NCBI RefSeq assembly: GCF_000369625.1
Contig: NZ_KB850113.1
Coordinates: 814,641 to 878,640 of the forward strand
Source: Acinetobacter variabilis
Lineage (GTDB): Bacteria; Pseudomonadota; Gammaproteobacteria; Pseudomonadales; Moraxellaceae
Direction of reading: 5' to 3'
DNA length: 64,000 nucleotides
The notes under the pieces were generated by a model that did no database searches, was not told where the DNA came from, and saw nothing but the letters and a program-made list of their open reading frames with translations. Below are positions 25,502 through 35,530 of the stretch, piece by piece (within the stretch, counting starts at the first letter, position 1; every line of letters begins with the position of its first letter). The position numbers and the translations under genes were made by a program.

Positions 25502-26998
25502 TTAAATGCGGATTTTGGAATATTGATCAAACCAGGGCTGAGCCTGCTCTAATTGAGCGGCCAGTTGCAACAGTAAATCTTCACGGGCAAATGGTGCAAT
25601 GAACTGTGAACCCAAAGGCAGGTTATCTTCATTCCAGTAAAGCGGTACAGACATTGCTGGAAGACCGGTAATATTGGCTAGCTGCGTGAATGGCACCCAT
25701 TTTAGGTTTTCTTTTACAATCTGATCGACCAGCTTACCTTGTGCCAATAAATGTGCCTTATTCATTTTTAATAAAGCTTTAAGAATTGGCTTCTGCCAGT
25801 TTGGGGTTTTGACTTCACCATTTTTGGGTGCAACAGTGGCCGTGGCTGGCGTCAGGTAGAGATCATAATCATCAAAAAAATGATTCATCTGGGTCACATA
25901 TTGTCCCCAGTTGGTCAGATTCTGGATATATTCAATCGCCGTTGTTTTGGCACCAAAAGCAGCCAGAGCCAGAGAATCTAGTTCAAAATCGCCTGATCTG
26001 GATGAATAGCCTTTCTGGATTTCGTCCAGCATATAAGAAAACTGGCTAAACCATGTCGTAATAAAATCTTTAGCCAGTTGCATACCATCGATCTGCGGTT
26101 GATCCTCAACGACTTCATGACCTAAAGATTCCAGTAAACGGGCAGTCTTTTCTACTGCTTTAATAGCATCTTGAGAAACAGGTGTATCGATGCCGGAACG
26201 GGTATTAAATGCGATTTTTAATTTTTTTGGTGGTTGCTGAATGACTTCCAGATAATGTGTATGCGGACGTTGAATCGTAAACAGCGAACTGCGATCTTCA
26301 CCATGAGTGGCATCTAGCATTGCTGCGCTATCCCGAACAGTCTTGGTGAGTACATGTTGAATGGCAGCACCATGCATTGCCTCACTCATTTGCGGTCCCC
26401 ATGGCGTACGTCCACGGCTTGGTTTTAAACCAAACAGACCACAGTAGGAAGCAGGAATACGAATTGAGCCACCACCATCACCTGCACCGGCAATTGGCAC
26501 AATACCGGCCGCCACAGCAGAAGCAGAACCGCCTGACGAGCCACCACTGTTATGTCTTAAATTCCATGGGTTTTTACAGCTTCCCCAGGCATCTGGCTCG
26601 GTAATGCCTTTAATTCCGAATTCAGGCGTATTGGTACGGCCAAAGGTGACAATACCTGCCTGTTCCCAACGGTTAACAATTTCAGCATTAGTCTCGGCGA
26701 TATAACCGATGCGCTTTAAACCCTGACATCCATAAGACGTCGGATAACCTGCATATTCCTGAAACAGGTCTTTGACCAGAAATGGAACACCGGCAAAGGG
26801 ACCGGACAGATCTTGCTGGGTACGCTGCAAGGCATGCTCATGCATGGGAATAATAATGGCATTGATTTCAGGATTAATATTTGCACTGCGTTCTAAAGCA
26901 ACTGATAAAAGTTCACTTGAATGTACCTGTTTATTTTTAACCAGATTAGCCAGTCCTAATCCATCGTATTGTAAGTATTCTTCAAATTTCATCTGCAT
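25502..26998 (-). CDS. Amidase signature family hydrolase
   Basis: A 498-residue amidase. The signature Gly/Ser motif is complete: NSGGSSGGSASAVAAGIVPIAGAGDGGGSIRIPASYCGLFGLKPSRGR, with the cis-Ser and nucleophilic Ser of the Ser-Ser-Lys triad; the Lys lies in PFLVKDLF near residue 74. The N-terminal LYDGLGLANLVKNKQVHSSELLSVAL-type region and C-terminal GLPAMSVPL are as in 6-aminohexanoate-cyclic-dimer hydrolase-like amidases. The substrate cannot be read from the sequence. There is no signal peptide, so it is cytoplasmic. It converges with the MFS gene. Confidence 0.9.
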   Translation of the reverse strand: MQMKFEEYLQYDGLGLANLVKNKQVHSSELLSVALERSANINPEINAIIIPMHEHALQRTQQDLSGPFAGVPFLVKDLFQEYAGYPTSYGCQGLKRIGYIAETNAEIVNRWEQAGIVTFGRTNTPEFGIKGITEPDAWGSCKNPWNLRHNSGGSSGGSASAVAAGIVPIAGAGDGGGSIRIPASYCGLFGLKPSRGRTPWGPQMSEAMHGAAIQHVLTKTVRDSAAMLDATHGEDRSSLFTIQRPHTHYLEVIQQPPKKLKIAFNTRSGIDTPVSQDAIKAVEKTARLLESLGHEVVEDQPQIDGMQLAKDFITTWFSQFSYMLDEIQKGYSSRSGDFELDSLALAAFGAKTTAIEYIQNLTNWGQYVTQMNHFFDDYDLYLTPATATVAPKNGEVKTPNWQKPILKALLKMNKAHLLAQGKLVDQIVKENLKWVPFTQLANITGLPAMSVPLYWNEDNLPLGSQFIAPFAREDLLLQLAAQLEQAQPWFDQYSKIRI

Positions 26999-27041
26999 TC
27001 CCTAGCGTTGATATTGTTATAAGATTGTAGAAGGTTTCAGT

Positions 27042-28472
27042 TCAGGATGCAAGCACCACCTGATTACGTCCCAAGTGTTTGGCCTGATATAAGGCCTGAT
27101 CTGCGGTATTGATCAATTGCTGTAAATCCTGAGAAAGTGGAGCATGCTGATGCGTAATCCCGAGACTGACAGTAATTGATAAAGGTGATCCATCAGGTTG
27201 ATACATTGGCGTTTTAGCTACCAGTTCACGAATACGCTCGGCAATAAACTGAGCTTTGGACGGTTTAGTATCCCAAAGCAAAATCACAAATTCCTCACCA
27301 CCAATACGTGCAAACAGATCTTGGGCACGTAAATTGGAACGGATGATTTCAGCAAAGTGTTGCAGTACTTTATCGCCCACATGATGGCCAAAATGATCAT
27401 TTAAACGTTTGAAATGGTCGATATCCAACATAATCAGGGAAAACTGCACACTCTTGGAATGTTGCAGTAAATATTCACCTTTCTGGAAGAAAAAATGCCG
27501 GTTCATGGTCCGCGTCAGACTGTCATGATTGGCCAAGTACAATACGCGTTTAAATAGGTCGTTACGGTTCTGACTGATAATACACAGGATCAGCGGCGAC
27601 AATGCCAGCATAAACAGTCCGATCCTTAATGAGATATAAATGGTCGAGTCTGCCAACGTATCATGTGTAGTGGCATAGAACTGGGTCAGGCTGTAATACA
27701 TCAAAATGATTACAAAGGCATTAATAATTGCAATCGTAAAGATGCGATAGGTCAGTGCTGCCCAGATTAAAGCTGCCAAAGGATAAAGCAGGGCACCTGG
27801 ACCAACAAAAATATTGCTCAGGATAATACACAGAATTACCGTGCCTGCTGGCAGCAGATAACTAAAAGAATTCTGCTTCTTTCTGCGGTTCTTAAATAGA
27901 TACTTGAGATCTTTGGTTCTAGGAAAGGCTAAAAAAAGCGGCAGGACAATAATGTAATTTACCATTTCGCCTGTCCACCACAGCCCAAAATCAATCCATA
28001 AATTTTCCTTGGTCATAAAGGAATGAGGAAGATTGGGTAAGGTCGCAACGGCAAAAACTGCACTGGCCAGGCATCCTGCGAATGCACAGATGCCAAACAT
28101 ATGCACGAAAGTAAAGCCAGTATTGTAGTACTTATAATTGATCTGGAAATATCGGATAAAAAATAGCGATACAATCGTACTGATCAGGTTAGCAAGCGTT
28201 AGAAACAGACTCTGTAAAAGATTATTACCTGTTGCCAGATCGGCAACCATGAACGCACAGAAAGCACCTAGCCACCCGCCCATATTATTTAAATGCGGGA
28301 AGCGTAAGAACATGGCCAGCAAAGCAGCATTAGCAGGCCAGAGTATAGCTAAGTAATCCTGTGTTCTGGTCATAATGCCAATCAAACAAGTCACTAAAAT
28401 AATGAAAAGAATGACCAAGTAGGCATATGTTTCAGGATTCAAGTTCTGGTCTGTGATTCGAGGCATTCGCAA
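27042..28472 (-). CDS. Membrane diguanylate cyclase with MASE1 sensor domain
   Basis: A 476-residue protein. Residues 1-290 hold about eight transmembrane helices with MASE1 features (ILWPANAALLAMFLRFP, WWTGEMVNYIIVLPLFLAF). Residues about 310-475 form a GGDEF domain: DSLTRTMNRHFFFQKGE, DIDHFKRLNDHFGHHVGDKVL, and the active site ARIGGEEFVILLW. The A-site sequence GGEEF is catalytically competent. An RxxD inhibitory site is not apparent before it. It should make cyclic di-GMP in response to an unknown signal sensed in the membrane. It is a single gene. Confidence 0.93.
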   Translation of the reverse strand: MRMPRITDQNLNPETYAYLVILFIILVTCLIGIMTRTQDYLAILWPANAALLAMFLRFPHLNNMGGWLGAFCAFMVADLATGNNLLQSLFLTLANLISTIVSLFFIRYFQINYKYYNTGFTFVHMFGICAFAGCLASAVFAVATLPNLPHSFMTKENLWIDFGLWWTGEMVNYIIVLPLFLAFPRTKDLKYLFKNRRKKQNSFSYLLPAGTVILCIILSNIFVGPGALLYPLAALIWAALTYRIFTIAIINAFVIILMYYSLTQFYATTHDTLADSTIYISLRIGLFMLALSPLILCIISQNRNDLFKRVLYLANHDSLTRTMNRHFFFQKGEYLLQHSKSVQFSLIMLDIDHFKRLNDHFGHHVGDKVLQHFAEIIRSNLRAQDLFARIGGEEFVILLWDTKPSKAQFIAERIRELVAKTPMYQPDGSPLSITVSLGITHQHAPLSQDLQQLINTADQALYQAKHLGRNQVVLAS

Positions 28473-28764
28473 ATCTAAGTCCTGTATCTAATTTTTATTT
28501 GTGAAATATCACTTTGTTCGGGAAATGCTTTTTACCCAAAAGTACAACTTTATTCTTGGAATAATCTGTTTTTACTTACGTTATCAATATACGTTTGTAT
28601 ACGAAATATATACAAAAAAATTAAAAAAGGAAATCCATGTTTTTAAACTATAATGATAAAAATTTGTTTTATTTCGGTATTTAAACTGATGCAGAGCAGA
28701 ATATGATCCCGAAAAATATGATAAGTTAAAATTAATTATTAGGATTGAAACGAAGCCTGTGAAT

Positions 28765-29244
28765 ATGAAAAAAACCTGTCTTGGCCTTGTCTTGCTCATG
28801 AGCTCATCTTGGCTAATGGCAACAGAAAATAATAATCAAGCTGCAAATAGTATTGCGAAACCTATCGAAGTTCCGAATACCTTTACCATTAATACTCGTC
28901 CTGAAATTGTCGGGCTATGGGGCATGGAAATTCCAGATAATAAGAAATGTGTTGAATACTATAATTTTAAAGGCAATAACAACGTAGTGATTAAAAGCGG
29001 TTCAGAATGGACCACAGGGCTGTATGACTATCAGCCTTCACAAGATCCTGCTGCACAGATTCCAGCGCTGATTATGCAGGTGAAATACGACAATAATGAA
29101 AAAGACTGTTCCGGCAATCAGGTAGATCAGTCAGGTGAGATTTCGCAGTATTTTGTGAAGTGGCAGAATTCCAATACCATTAATTTCTGTGCCAATGAAA
29201 AAGCAGAACAATGTTTTGCTGTGCTTCGACGCATTTTGCCTTGA
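28765..29244 (+). CDS. Exported hypothetical protein
   Basis: A 159-residue protein with a signal peptide (MKKTCLGLVLLMSSSWLMATE, cleavage after about residue 20). The mature domain contains GLWGMEIPDNKKCVEYYNFKGNN and four Cys residues (KKCVE, KDCSG, NFCAN, EQCFA), probably two disulfides. This pattern suggests a small periplasmic beta-barrel of a lipocalin-like type, but I do not recognise a family. I chose ATG 28765 over an in-frame GTG 6 bases earlier. A terminator palindrome follows 16 bp after the stop. Confidence 0.72.
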   Translation: MKKTCLGLVLLMSSSWLMATENNNQAANSIAKPIEVPNTFTINTRPEIVGLWGMEIPDNKKCVEYYNFKGNNNVVIKSGSEWTTGLYDYQPSQDPAAQIPALIMQVKYDNNEKDCSGNQVDQSGEISQYFVKWQNSNTINFCANEKAEQCFAVLRRILP

Positions 29245-29260
29245 TTGAAGGCTAGATATA

Positions 29261-29288
29261 AAAAAACCGCTGAATTCAGCGGTTTTTT
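29261..29288. terminator. Bidirectional terminator
   Basis: A 28-bp perfect palindrome centred on GAATTC (arms AAAAAACCGCTGAA and TTCAGCGGTTTTTT). It terminates the secreted-protein gene and, from the other side, accC. Confidence 0.9.
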
Positions 29289-29307
29289 TATTAGATCAAT
29301 TACTGGA

Positions 29308-30678
29308 TCAAGCTTTTTCTTTGTCTTCAGCACCTTCAAGCTGCTTCAACAAATGTTTTTCCAGATAGTGAATATCCATTGCCTGTTCACAGAAATTTTC
29401 ATCCTGAAGAATCAGATCTTTGTGTAATGGAATATTGGTTTTCACACCTGTCAGAATCATTTCATCCAAGGCCTGTTTCATGCGCGCAATTGCAGTTTCA
29501 CGGTCTTTACCATGGGCAATTAGCTTGGCAATCATAGAATCATAATACGGCGGGATGCTGTAGCCTGGATAGATATGAGAGTCTAAACGGATACCTGCAC
29601 CACCTGGCGCATAGAAAGTCTCGATTTTGCCCGGAGATGGCATGAAGTTCGATGGATCTTCTGCGTTGATACGACATTCGATCGCATGACCTTGTACGCG
29701 TACATCTTCTTGCTGGATATCCAGACCTAAGCCAGCCGCAATACGTAACTGCTGTTCAATGATGTCGATACCGGTGACCATTTCAGTCACAGGGTGTTCT
29801 ACTTGAACACGGGTATTCATTTCAATAAAGAAGAATTCACCTTCTTCAAACAGGAACTCGAATGTACCGGCACCGCGATATTGCATCAATTTACAAGCAT
29901 TGACACAGGCTTCAAGAATGTCAGCACGAGCCTGTTTTGGCAGGTTAGGCGCTGGCGCTTCTTCAAGTACTTTCTGGTGACGACGCTGTAAAGAACAGTC
30001 ACGGTCATATAAATGGATCGCATGACCATTACCGTCGCCTAGAACCTGTACTTCGACGTGACGCGGTTTTTGCAGGAAACGTTCCATATAAACCGTGTCA
30101 TCACCAAACCACATTTCTGCATCACGCTGAGCGGCTTGTACTGATTCAAGCAGGGTATCCACACGTTCTACAATGCGCATACCACGACCACCACCACCGG
30201 AAGCCGCTTTCACGATGAGCGGGAAACCAATTTCTTTGGCTTCAGCAAGCGCATTGTGAATTGTCACCGCATGATCACAGCCAGGTACAGTTGGTACCCC
30301 CGCTTTTTTCATGGCAATAATCGCAGAAACCTTGTTCCCCATCAGGCGAATATGTTCTGGACGTGGACCAATGAAGATAAAACCAGAACTTTCTACGATT
30401 TCAGCAAATTCAGCATTTTCGGACAGGAAGCCATAACCAGGGTGGATGGCATCTGCGCTGGTGATTTCAGCGGCTGTAATCAGGGCTGGAATATTCAGGT
30501 AACTGTCGCTGCTCGCGCCAGGACCAATACACACGGCTTCGTCACAGAAGCGTAAGTGCATCAGGTCTTTGTCAGCGTCTGAATAGACACCGACGGTTTT
30601 AATTCCTAAAGTTTTGCAAGCTCGGGCAATGCGCAGGGCAATCTCACCTCGGTTTGCAATTAAAACTTTTTGCAACAT
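29308..30678 (-). CDS. accC: Acetyl-CoA carboxylase biotin carboxylase subunit
   Basis: Carboxylates the biotin on AccB using ATP and bicarbonate, the first step of fatty acid synthesis. At 456 residues it is close to the E. coli length of 449. The family blocks are intact: [32 protein letters not shown]-grasp loop [14 protein letters not shown], and the catalytic [24 protein letters not shown]. The gene lies 18 bp after accB in the order aroQ-accB-accC on the minus strand, the usual operon. Confidence 0.97.
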   Translation of the reverse strand: MLQKVLIANRGEIALRIARACKTLGIKTVGVYSDADKDLMHLRFCDEAVCIGPGASSDSYLNIPALITAAEITSADAIHPGYGFLSENAEFAEIVESSGFIFIGPRPEHIRLMGNKVSAIIAMKKAGVPTVPGCDHAVTIHNALAEAKEIGFPLIVKAASGGGGRGMRIVERVDTLLESVQAAQRDAEMWFGDDTVYMERFLQKPRHVEVQVLGDGNGHAIHLYDRDCSLQRRHQKVLEEAPAPNLPKQARADILEACVNACKLMQYRGAGTFEFLFEEGEFFFIEMNTRVQVEHPVTEMVTGIDIIEQQLRIAAGLGLDIQQEDVRVQGHAIECRINAEDPSNFMPSPGKIETFYAPGGAGIRLDSHIYPGYSIPPYYDSMIAKLIAHGKDRETAIARMKQALDEMILTGVKTNIPLHKDLILQDENFCEQAMDIHYLEKHLLKQLEGAEDKEKA

Positions 30679-30696
30679 TATGAATCCCCGAAGTGA

Positions 30697-31113
30697 TTAG
30701 GCGCGGTAACGGAAAAGTGGCTGACCAAACTGAATCACTTCACCATTTTTCACCAGAATTTCTTCAATCACGCCGCTTTGAGTTGCTTCAATCGGGTTCA
30801 TGATTTTCATTGCTTCAATGATACCCAGTGTTTCACCAGCAGAAACAGTTTGGCCAATTTTTACAAAAGGTGCTTCGCCTGGGCTTGGAGCTGCATAGAA
30901 CACTCCAACCATTGGAGATTTTTCAACTGCACCACGAGGAGATTTAGCTGCAGGGACGTCAGCTGCAGGTGCAGGCATTGCAGGAACAGCTGCTGCAACT
31001 ACTGGATTACGACGAGTCAGAGCAATCGACTGATCACCTTCCTTAACTTCAATCGCCTGTAAGTCAGATTCAATCATCAAATCGATGAGCTTCTTGATTT
31101 TACGGATATCCAT
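30697..31113 (-). CDS. accB: Acetyl-CoA carboxylase biotin carboxyl carrier protein
   Basis: 138 residues. It has an N-terminal domain (MDIRKIKKLIDLMIESDLQAIEV), an Ala/Pro-rich flexible linker (about residues 36-62) and a C-terminal biotinyl domain with the biotinylation motif EAMKIMNPIEA; the Lys in this motif carries biotin. The thumb region (SPGEAPFVKIGQTV) is present, which marks the AccB type. It lies between aroQ and accC in one operon. Confidence 0.96.
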   Translation of the reverse strand: MDIRKIKKLIDLMIESDLQAIEVKEGDQSIALTRRNPVVAAAVPAMPAPAADVPAAKSPRGAVEKSPMVGVFYAAPSPGEAPFVKIGQTVSAGETLGIIEAMKIMNPIEATQSGVIEEILVKNGEVIQFGQPLFRYRA

Positions 31114-31129
31114 GAGACAGTATTCCTAA

Positions 31130-31585
31130 TTAAGATTGTTTAGAAGATTGTATTTTTTCAATGACATAGTCGAGTGCGGCAGCATAGCCTTTTGCACCTA
31201 GACCACAGATCACGCCAATAGCTTTATCGGATAGATATGAATGATGTCGGAATGCCTCACGTGCATGGACGTTAGACAGGTGGACTTCAATAAACGGGAT
31301 TGCCACGCCAAGAAGTGCATCACGAACTGCAACTGAGGTATGTGTCAGGGCAGCAGGATTAATAATGATATATTGCACGCCGTCTTGTTGGGCTTGATGA
31401 ATTCGGTCAACAATTGCGCCTTCCCAGTTGCTCTGGAAAGTGTCAAGTTGTAAAGTAGCTTTTTCAGCCTGAGCAGTGAGCTGCTGATTAATATCTTCTA
31501 GAGTTAAATAACCATAAACTTCGGGTTCGCGCTTTCCTAGCAAATTTAAATTCGGTCCATGAATAACCAAAATGGTCGAAGTCAT
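31130..31585 (-). CDS. aroQ: Type II 3-dehydroquinate dehydratase
   Basis: Converts 3-dehydroquinate to 3-dehydroshikimate in the shikimate pathway. The 151-residue length and all motifs are typical: [16 protein letters not shown] with the catalytic Tyr and Arg, [37 protein letters not shown] with the catalytic His, and [11 protein letters not shown]. It is the first gene of the aroQ-accB-accC operon. Confidence 0.96.
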   Translation of the reverse strand: MTSTILVIHGPNLNLLGKREPEVYGYLTLEDINQQLTAQAEKATLQLDTFQSNWEGAIVDRIHQAQQDGVQYIIINPAALTHTSVAVRDALLGVAIPFIEVHLSNVHAREAFRHHSYLSDKAIGVICGLGAKGYAAALDYVIEKIQSSKQS

Positions 31586-32617
31586 CTATGGTGCTCCAGT
31601 TAAAAAGTTTCAGGATAGGTTTGCAAGATGTCTACAAACTTCGCCTATTATGGCATGAATTCCTACATTATTTTTATAATTTCTTTGAATTGACATAGAA
31701 AAGCATGTACCACGCAGTGGCCACATAATGAAAACTTTGCAAGCATTTAGCAATGTTCAAAACTACCAAATCTTCGTCTTTTACATCATTTTTATATTTT
31801 AGATGAATTGGCTGAATTGTTACATTTATGCTGTGTAAGTTAGACCTCAATGTTTATTCATAATTCTTTTAAATTGAGTGTTTATTCGGCAATGGCTTGT
31901 CAAAAATAAAAATTATTACTCGAAGTCTCTGCTCATATCAAAAATTGTGGTGATCGGTAAAAGACCGGATTTTCATTAGATTTTTGAATGAATCAGAATT
32001 TTATTCTATTCATTATTCTGTAAACTAAAATATCAAACTTGGAATAAAAATCAAAAAGTTATTTGATAAATGGTATGAAGTGAAGTTTAGTATTAAATGG
32101 GTTTTATGTCGCTAGTAAAGCAAGTCACACATTATTTTTCTGCAAAAAGAGATAGGCTCATTGCTACTGAACATTGGCTAAATGATACTGGCCGTAAAAG
32201 TAAAATTAAAAACTTATGATTCTTCATTAATCTTTTACTGGCCTCATCTAATATTGACGAATGTGCTCAATTTTCTAAAGCTTACCTTTATTTGTAATTC
32301 TTTATGTTCGCTCAATAACATTGGCAAAATGGCACTTCATGTATAGGCGTTGTTATTCATCTGAATGTTGCCTATGTTTTAAATGATGAATTTTTAAGCT
32401 TAAGAACAAGATGGTATGCGGAATTACAATGATAAATGGGATAGCTAAGTTCAGTTAAAGTGCAATATGAATAGATATTCTGGATTAAAAGCTAATGGTA
32501 TCTGATTGTATTTTGAACACATATTGATTATATAAGCTATTCAGAATCACAGAATAAAACCCAAGCAGACTTGATAAGCTATAATGAAGATCCCGTCAAA
32601 ATACTATCGAAGCTGTT
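31586..32617. other. Long intergenic stretch between aroQ and ybaK
   Basis: About 1 kb is AT-rich and without a long open frame. It contains the aroQ promoter region at its left. One short frame at 32106-32219 is listed separately. At 31955-31972 CGGTAAAAGACCG forms a small hairpin. No repeat or RNA gene was recognised; a decayed gene is possible. Confidence 0.35.
32106..32219 (+). CDS. Doubtful 37-residue protein
   Basis: MSLVKQVTHYFSAKRDRLIA opens a basic peptide with a plausible amphipathic helix. The composition is protein-like, but no ribosome site is visible and no homologue is recalled. It could be a fragment of a larger decayed gene in this 1-kb gap. Confidence 0.25.
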   Translation: MSLVKQVTHYFSAKRDRLIATEHWLNDTGRKSKIKNL

Positions 32618-33085
32618 ATGACACCTGCATGCAAATTATTAAAATCTCAAAAAATTGAATATAGCATTCACGAATATGAACATGATGCCAATGCCAAAAG
32701 CTTTGGTCTGGAAGCGGCAGAAAAGTTAGGATTAGCAGTAGAAGAAGTATTCAAAACTTTATTAGTCACGGATGAGAAGCAGTATTTTGTGGCAGTTCTT
32801 CCAGTCAACCATCAGTTAAACCTGAAAAAAGTAGCATCAGCCTTTGGTTGTAAAAAGCTACAAATGGCAGATCCTAAACAGGCAGAACGTCTAACGGGTT
32901 ATCTTGTCGGGGGAATTAGTCCGGTTGGGCAGAAAAAACGCCTGAAAACTGTCATTGACGCATCTGCGGAACAGCTGAATAAAATCTATGTCAGTGGGGG
33001 TAAACGTGGTCTGGATATTGGTTTAAAACCTGCGGATCTGGCTAAGGTCCTAGATGCTAAATTTGTGGATGTATTGGATATCTAA
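32618..33085 (+). CDS. ybaK: YbaK/EbsC-family Cys-tRNA(Pro) deacylase
   Basis: A 155-residue trans-editing protein that hydrolyses Cys wrongly attached to tRNA-Pro. The YbaK fold is marked by the N-terminal Y-x-Y-H-like [50 protein letters not shown] with the essential Lys, and the Gly-rich [16 protein letters not shown] followed by [18 protein letters not shown]. Length is typical. A hairpin terminator follows at 33122. Confidence 0.93.
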   Translation: MTPACKLLKSQKIEYSIHEYEHDANAKSFGLEAAEKLGLAVEEVFKTLLVTDEKQYFVAVLPVNHQLNLKKVASAFGCKKLQMADPKQAERLTGYLVGGISPVGQKKRLKTVIDASAEQLNKIYVSGGKRGLDIGLKPADLAKVLDAKFVDVLDI

Positions 33086-33121
33086 AATTTTAAGTATTCT
33101 TCAATAAAACTATCTTACTGA

Positions 33122-33154
33122 GAAGCGTTCATATCAATGGACGCTTCAACTTTT
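33122..33154 (+). terminator. Terminator after ybaK
   Basis: GAAGCGT pairs with ACGCTTC around a 12-nt loop and is followed by AACTTTT. The tail is weak. Confidence 0.6.
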
Positions 33155-33294
33155 CTAGTTTTTCATATTTCTATTCTGTCGGAAAAATCAGCATGGTTTT
33201 TTCTTCATTGTATAGTGGATGATTGAGATCCACGGCCTGACTGTGGATTGAACAAAGATAAAAACAATAAAATAGAAAATATGGAGAATACCGC

Positions 33295-34548
33295 ATGGAA
33301 ATCCAGAAAACACGATTATCACGGTTCTGTATGAGCTTGTCCGCGATGGCCATGCTCTCAGTCTTTTCAACAGCACAGGCAGACTCGTCTATCTTGCCTC
33401 AGCCACCCAATTCCCAGCAAGTTTTCTTTGTGGGTAATAACTGGGATGGAACAGTTACAGTGATTCGATCTTCAGGTGACTTTGGCAAGGTTGGTGTGAT
33501 CAACATGATTCCTGATCGTAAGGAGCGTCTGAAGGAAATTCATCTCAATCCCATTAAACTGATTGCCTATACCTATATTCAAGCCACAGCAGGTGAAGGT
33601 AATGATCAGCTGGTCGACGATATGTATTCCACACCAGATGGACAGTCAGTGGTCGCATCCCGTCCAAGTTTTGCCGATGTGGTCTCGATTAACATCAAGA
33701 CAGGCAAGATTAACTGGCGTACTCCGGTTGAAGGCTTCCGTGCTGATCACATGGCAGTTTCACCAGATGGCCAGCGTGTCGCGGTTTCTGCATCATCCGG
33801 AAATGTGGTGCATGTACTGGATATTCATACTGGTAAGGAACTTGGTCGATTTGCGACAGGTGATAAACCGCATGAAAATATCTACTTTAATAATGGCAAA
33901 AAAATTCTGAACTCGGCCATTGGTAATGTAGAAACCTCTCTGGATGCTCAGTGGCAGGATTTCACCAAGGATAAACGCTATATCACTATTGCAGATGCCA
34001 ATACGCATCAGGTACTTAAGAAAATTGACTTTAGACCGGCATTGGATGCTTTTGGTCGAAAGGATTTATCTAATTCAGTGCGGCCGATGGTCTTTAGCAA
34101 AGATGAAAGCAAACTCTATGCTCAGGTATCATTTTTTAATGGTTTGATTGAGTATGACTTAAACCAGAATAAAGTGACCCGTATTGGGCAGTTGCCAGGT
34201 AGCGATAGCATTCCCAAAGATCGTACCAAATGGGTGAATGATTCCCGCCATCATGGTTTATCGATCAGTGCTGATGGTGAGAAGCTCTGTGTTGCGGGCA
34301 CGATGGATAATTACGCCACTATTGTGGATCGTCAGAGTCTGACTGCCGGAAAATTGATTCCTGCAGGTAAACCATACTGGGCCACCCGAAGTCCGGATGG
34401 CCGTAGCTGTATCATTTCAGAAAGTGAAACGGATGTGGTGACCGTAATTGATTTTGCGACAGGCAATAAAGTGACCAGTGTACCTGTAGGCAATCATCCA
34501 CAGCGTGTCCGGATTGGTTATGCTCCAGCAGACTGGTCTACGCCGTAG
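33295..34548 (+). CDS. Secreted YncE-like beta-propeller protein
   Basis: A 417-residue protein with a signal peptide (basic N terminus, hydrophobic core about residues 14-27, cleavage near AQA-DS). The mature part has repeated beta-propeller blades of the YVTN/YncE type: QVFFVGNNWDGTVTVIRS, VSPDGQRVAVSASSGNVVHVLDIHTGKELGRFATG, ISADGEKLCVAGTMDNYATIVD, TRSPDGRSCIISESETDVVTVIDFATGNKVTSVPVGNHPQRVRIG. Such proteins act in the periplasm or on the surface, often as binding platforms. The ligand is unknown. The next gene, 64 bp on, may be in the same transcript. Confidence 0.85.
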   Translation: MEIQKTRLSRFCMSLSAMAMLSVFSTAQADSSILPQPPNSQQVFFVGNNWDGTVTVIRSSGDFGKVGVINMIPDRKERLKEIHLNPIKLIAYTYIQATAGEGNDQLVDDMYSTPDGQSVVASRPSFADVVSINIKTGKINWRTPVEGFRADHMAVSPDGQRVAVSASSGNVVHVLDIHTGKELGRFATGDKPHENIYFNNGKKILNSAIGNVETSLDAQWQDFTKDKRYITIADANTHQVLKKIDFRPALDAFGRKDLSNSVRPMVFSKDESKLYAQVSFFNGLIEYDLNQNKVTRIGQLPGSDSIPKDRTKWVNDSRHHGLSISADGEKLCVAGTMDNYATIVDRQSLTAGKLIPAGKPYWATRSPDGRSCIISESETDVVTVIDFATGNKVTSVPVGNHPQRVRIGYAPADWSTP

Positions 34549-34612
34549 CAAATCATGGCTTAAAAAGAGCAATGTGTTATGAACATTGCTCTAAGCATTG
34601 TAGGTGGCATAT

Positions 34613-35095
34613 ATGAGGAACAAAACACTTACTTTATATCTGCTGGCGGGAATGTTATTAATCAGTATTCTGGCTGGGATTGCTTATCAGGTTCATAAGG
34701 ATATTTATAAGGCAGAATTCAATATACTGAAACCTGATGATCAGATGACTTTTGCAACTAAATCTCTAATTACTTCGAATTTAAATCCTAAAACAGCTGT
34801 ACCGGCAAGAACGGCTAGACACCCGGAAGTAGATTCTGAACAGCAGGTCTTATTACAACAGAGAGAGCAGCTTTATCTGGATTTTACCCAAATGATGAAT
34901 GGCTTAAGTCAAGGTGAAAAGCCAGACGAACGCCAGCTAGATCGTTTGCTGGTACAGCAGCAGAATCTGGTGAATGCCCAGGTCGTTGCTCCAGAAGAAG
35001 CGAGAGCTCAAATAGAATTTTTACAGAAAGTTCTGCCTAAAATCTCTCCACAGCTGGATCAAGCCTTAAATGCATTGGATCAGAAAAGTTTTTAA
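34613..35095 (+). CDS. Membrane-anchored hypothetical protein
   Basis: A 160-residue protein with one N-terminal transmembrane helix (LTLYLLAGMLLISILAGIAY, about residues 6-25) and a long helical, Gln/Glu-rich periplasmic part (QQVLLQQREQLYLDFTQMMNGLSQGEKPDERQLDRLLVQQQNL). It looks like a coiled-coil or chaperone-like tail and faintly recalls lipase-foldase helices, without enough identity for a call. I chose ATG 34613, placed 5 bases after AGGTGG; an in-frame GTG lies at 34604. A terminator follows. Confidence 0.7.
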   Translation: MRNKTLTLYLLAGMLLISILAGIAYQVHKDIYKAEFNILKPDDQMTFATKSLITSNLNPKTAVPARTARHPEVDSEQQVLLQQREQLYLDFTQMMNGLSQGEKPDERQLDRLLVQQQNLVNAQVVAPEEARAQIEFLQKVLPKISPQLDQALNALDQKSF

Positions 35096-35152
35096 TCTTC
35101 CAGTTTAAAGCTTTACTTAGCTGTGAATACAGATCATAAATAAGCTTAATAA

Positions 35153-35180
35153 GAAAAAGCCCGTTAAAACGGGCTTTTTC
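35153..35180. terminator. Bidirectional terminator
   Basis: GAAAAAGCCCGT pairs with ACGGGCTTTTTC around TAAA. It separates the membrane protein gene from the convergent tus operon. Confidence 0.88.
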
Positions 35181-35204
35181 TTCATTCATTTTTTAGATTA
35201 AAAC

Positions 35205-35516
35205 TTATAAGCAATTCGCGGGTTTCGGGATACCAGCCAGTCGGCTTAAATGACGTGCCACTAAACCTGTATTAAACTTTTCCTGCAATAAGGCATTGTT
35301 AATTTCCGGACTCACTGTCTTCATCAAAAACTTAATCAACGGGCGGGTTGCAGGAGAATGACCAAACTGCTGATAAAATTGACGGACCGCCTGTAGCACT
35401 TCAAAATGCCAAGGAGTAAGTTGAAGTTCTAGTGTATCTGCCAGTACTTGGGCAACGTCTTCATTCCAAATGGTGTAATCGACTAAATGACCATCTTGGT
35501 CCAGTTCTAGATTCAT
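35205..35516 (-). CDS. tusE: TusE/DsrC-family sulfur carrier
   Basis: Final sulfur carrier of the Tus relay that passes persulfide to MnmA for 2-thiouridine at tRNA position 34. The DsrC fold signatures are TPWHFEVLQAVRQFYQQFGHSPATRPLIKFL and the C-terminal LAGIPKPANCL, whose penultimate Cys is the carrier residue. The frame is open to 35549, but ATG 35516 (MNLELDQDGHLVDY) gives the usual 103-residue form; the longer start would overlap tusB. It is the last gene of tusD-C-B-E. Confidence 0.9.
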   Translation of the reverse strand: MNLELDQDGHLVDYTIWNEDVAQVLADTLELQLTPWHFEVLQAVRQFYQQFGHSPATRPLIKFLMKTVSPEINNALLQEKFNTGLVARHLSRLAGIPKPANCL

Positions 35517-35530
35517 ATTTGACTCATGGA

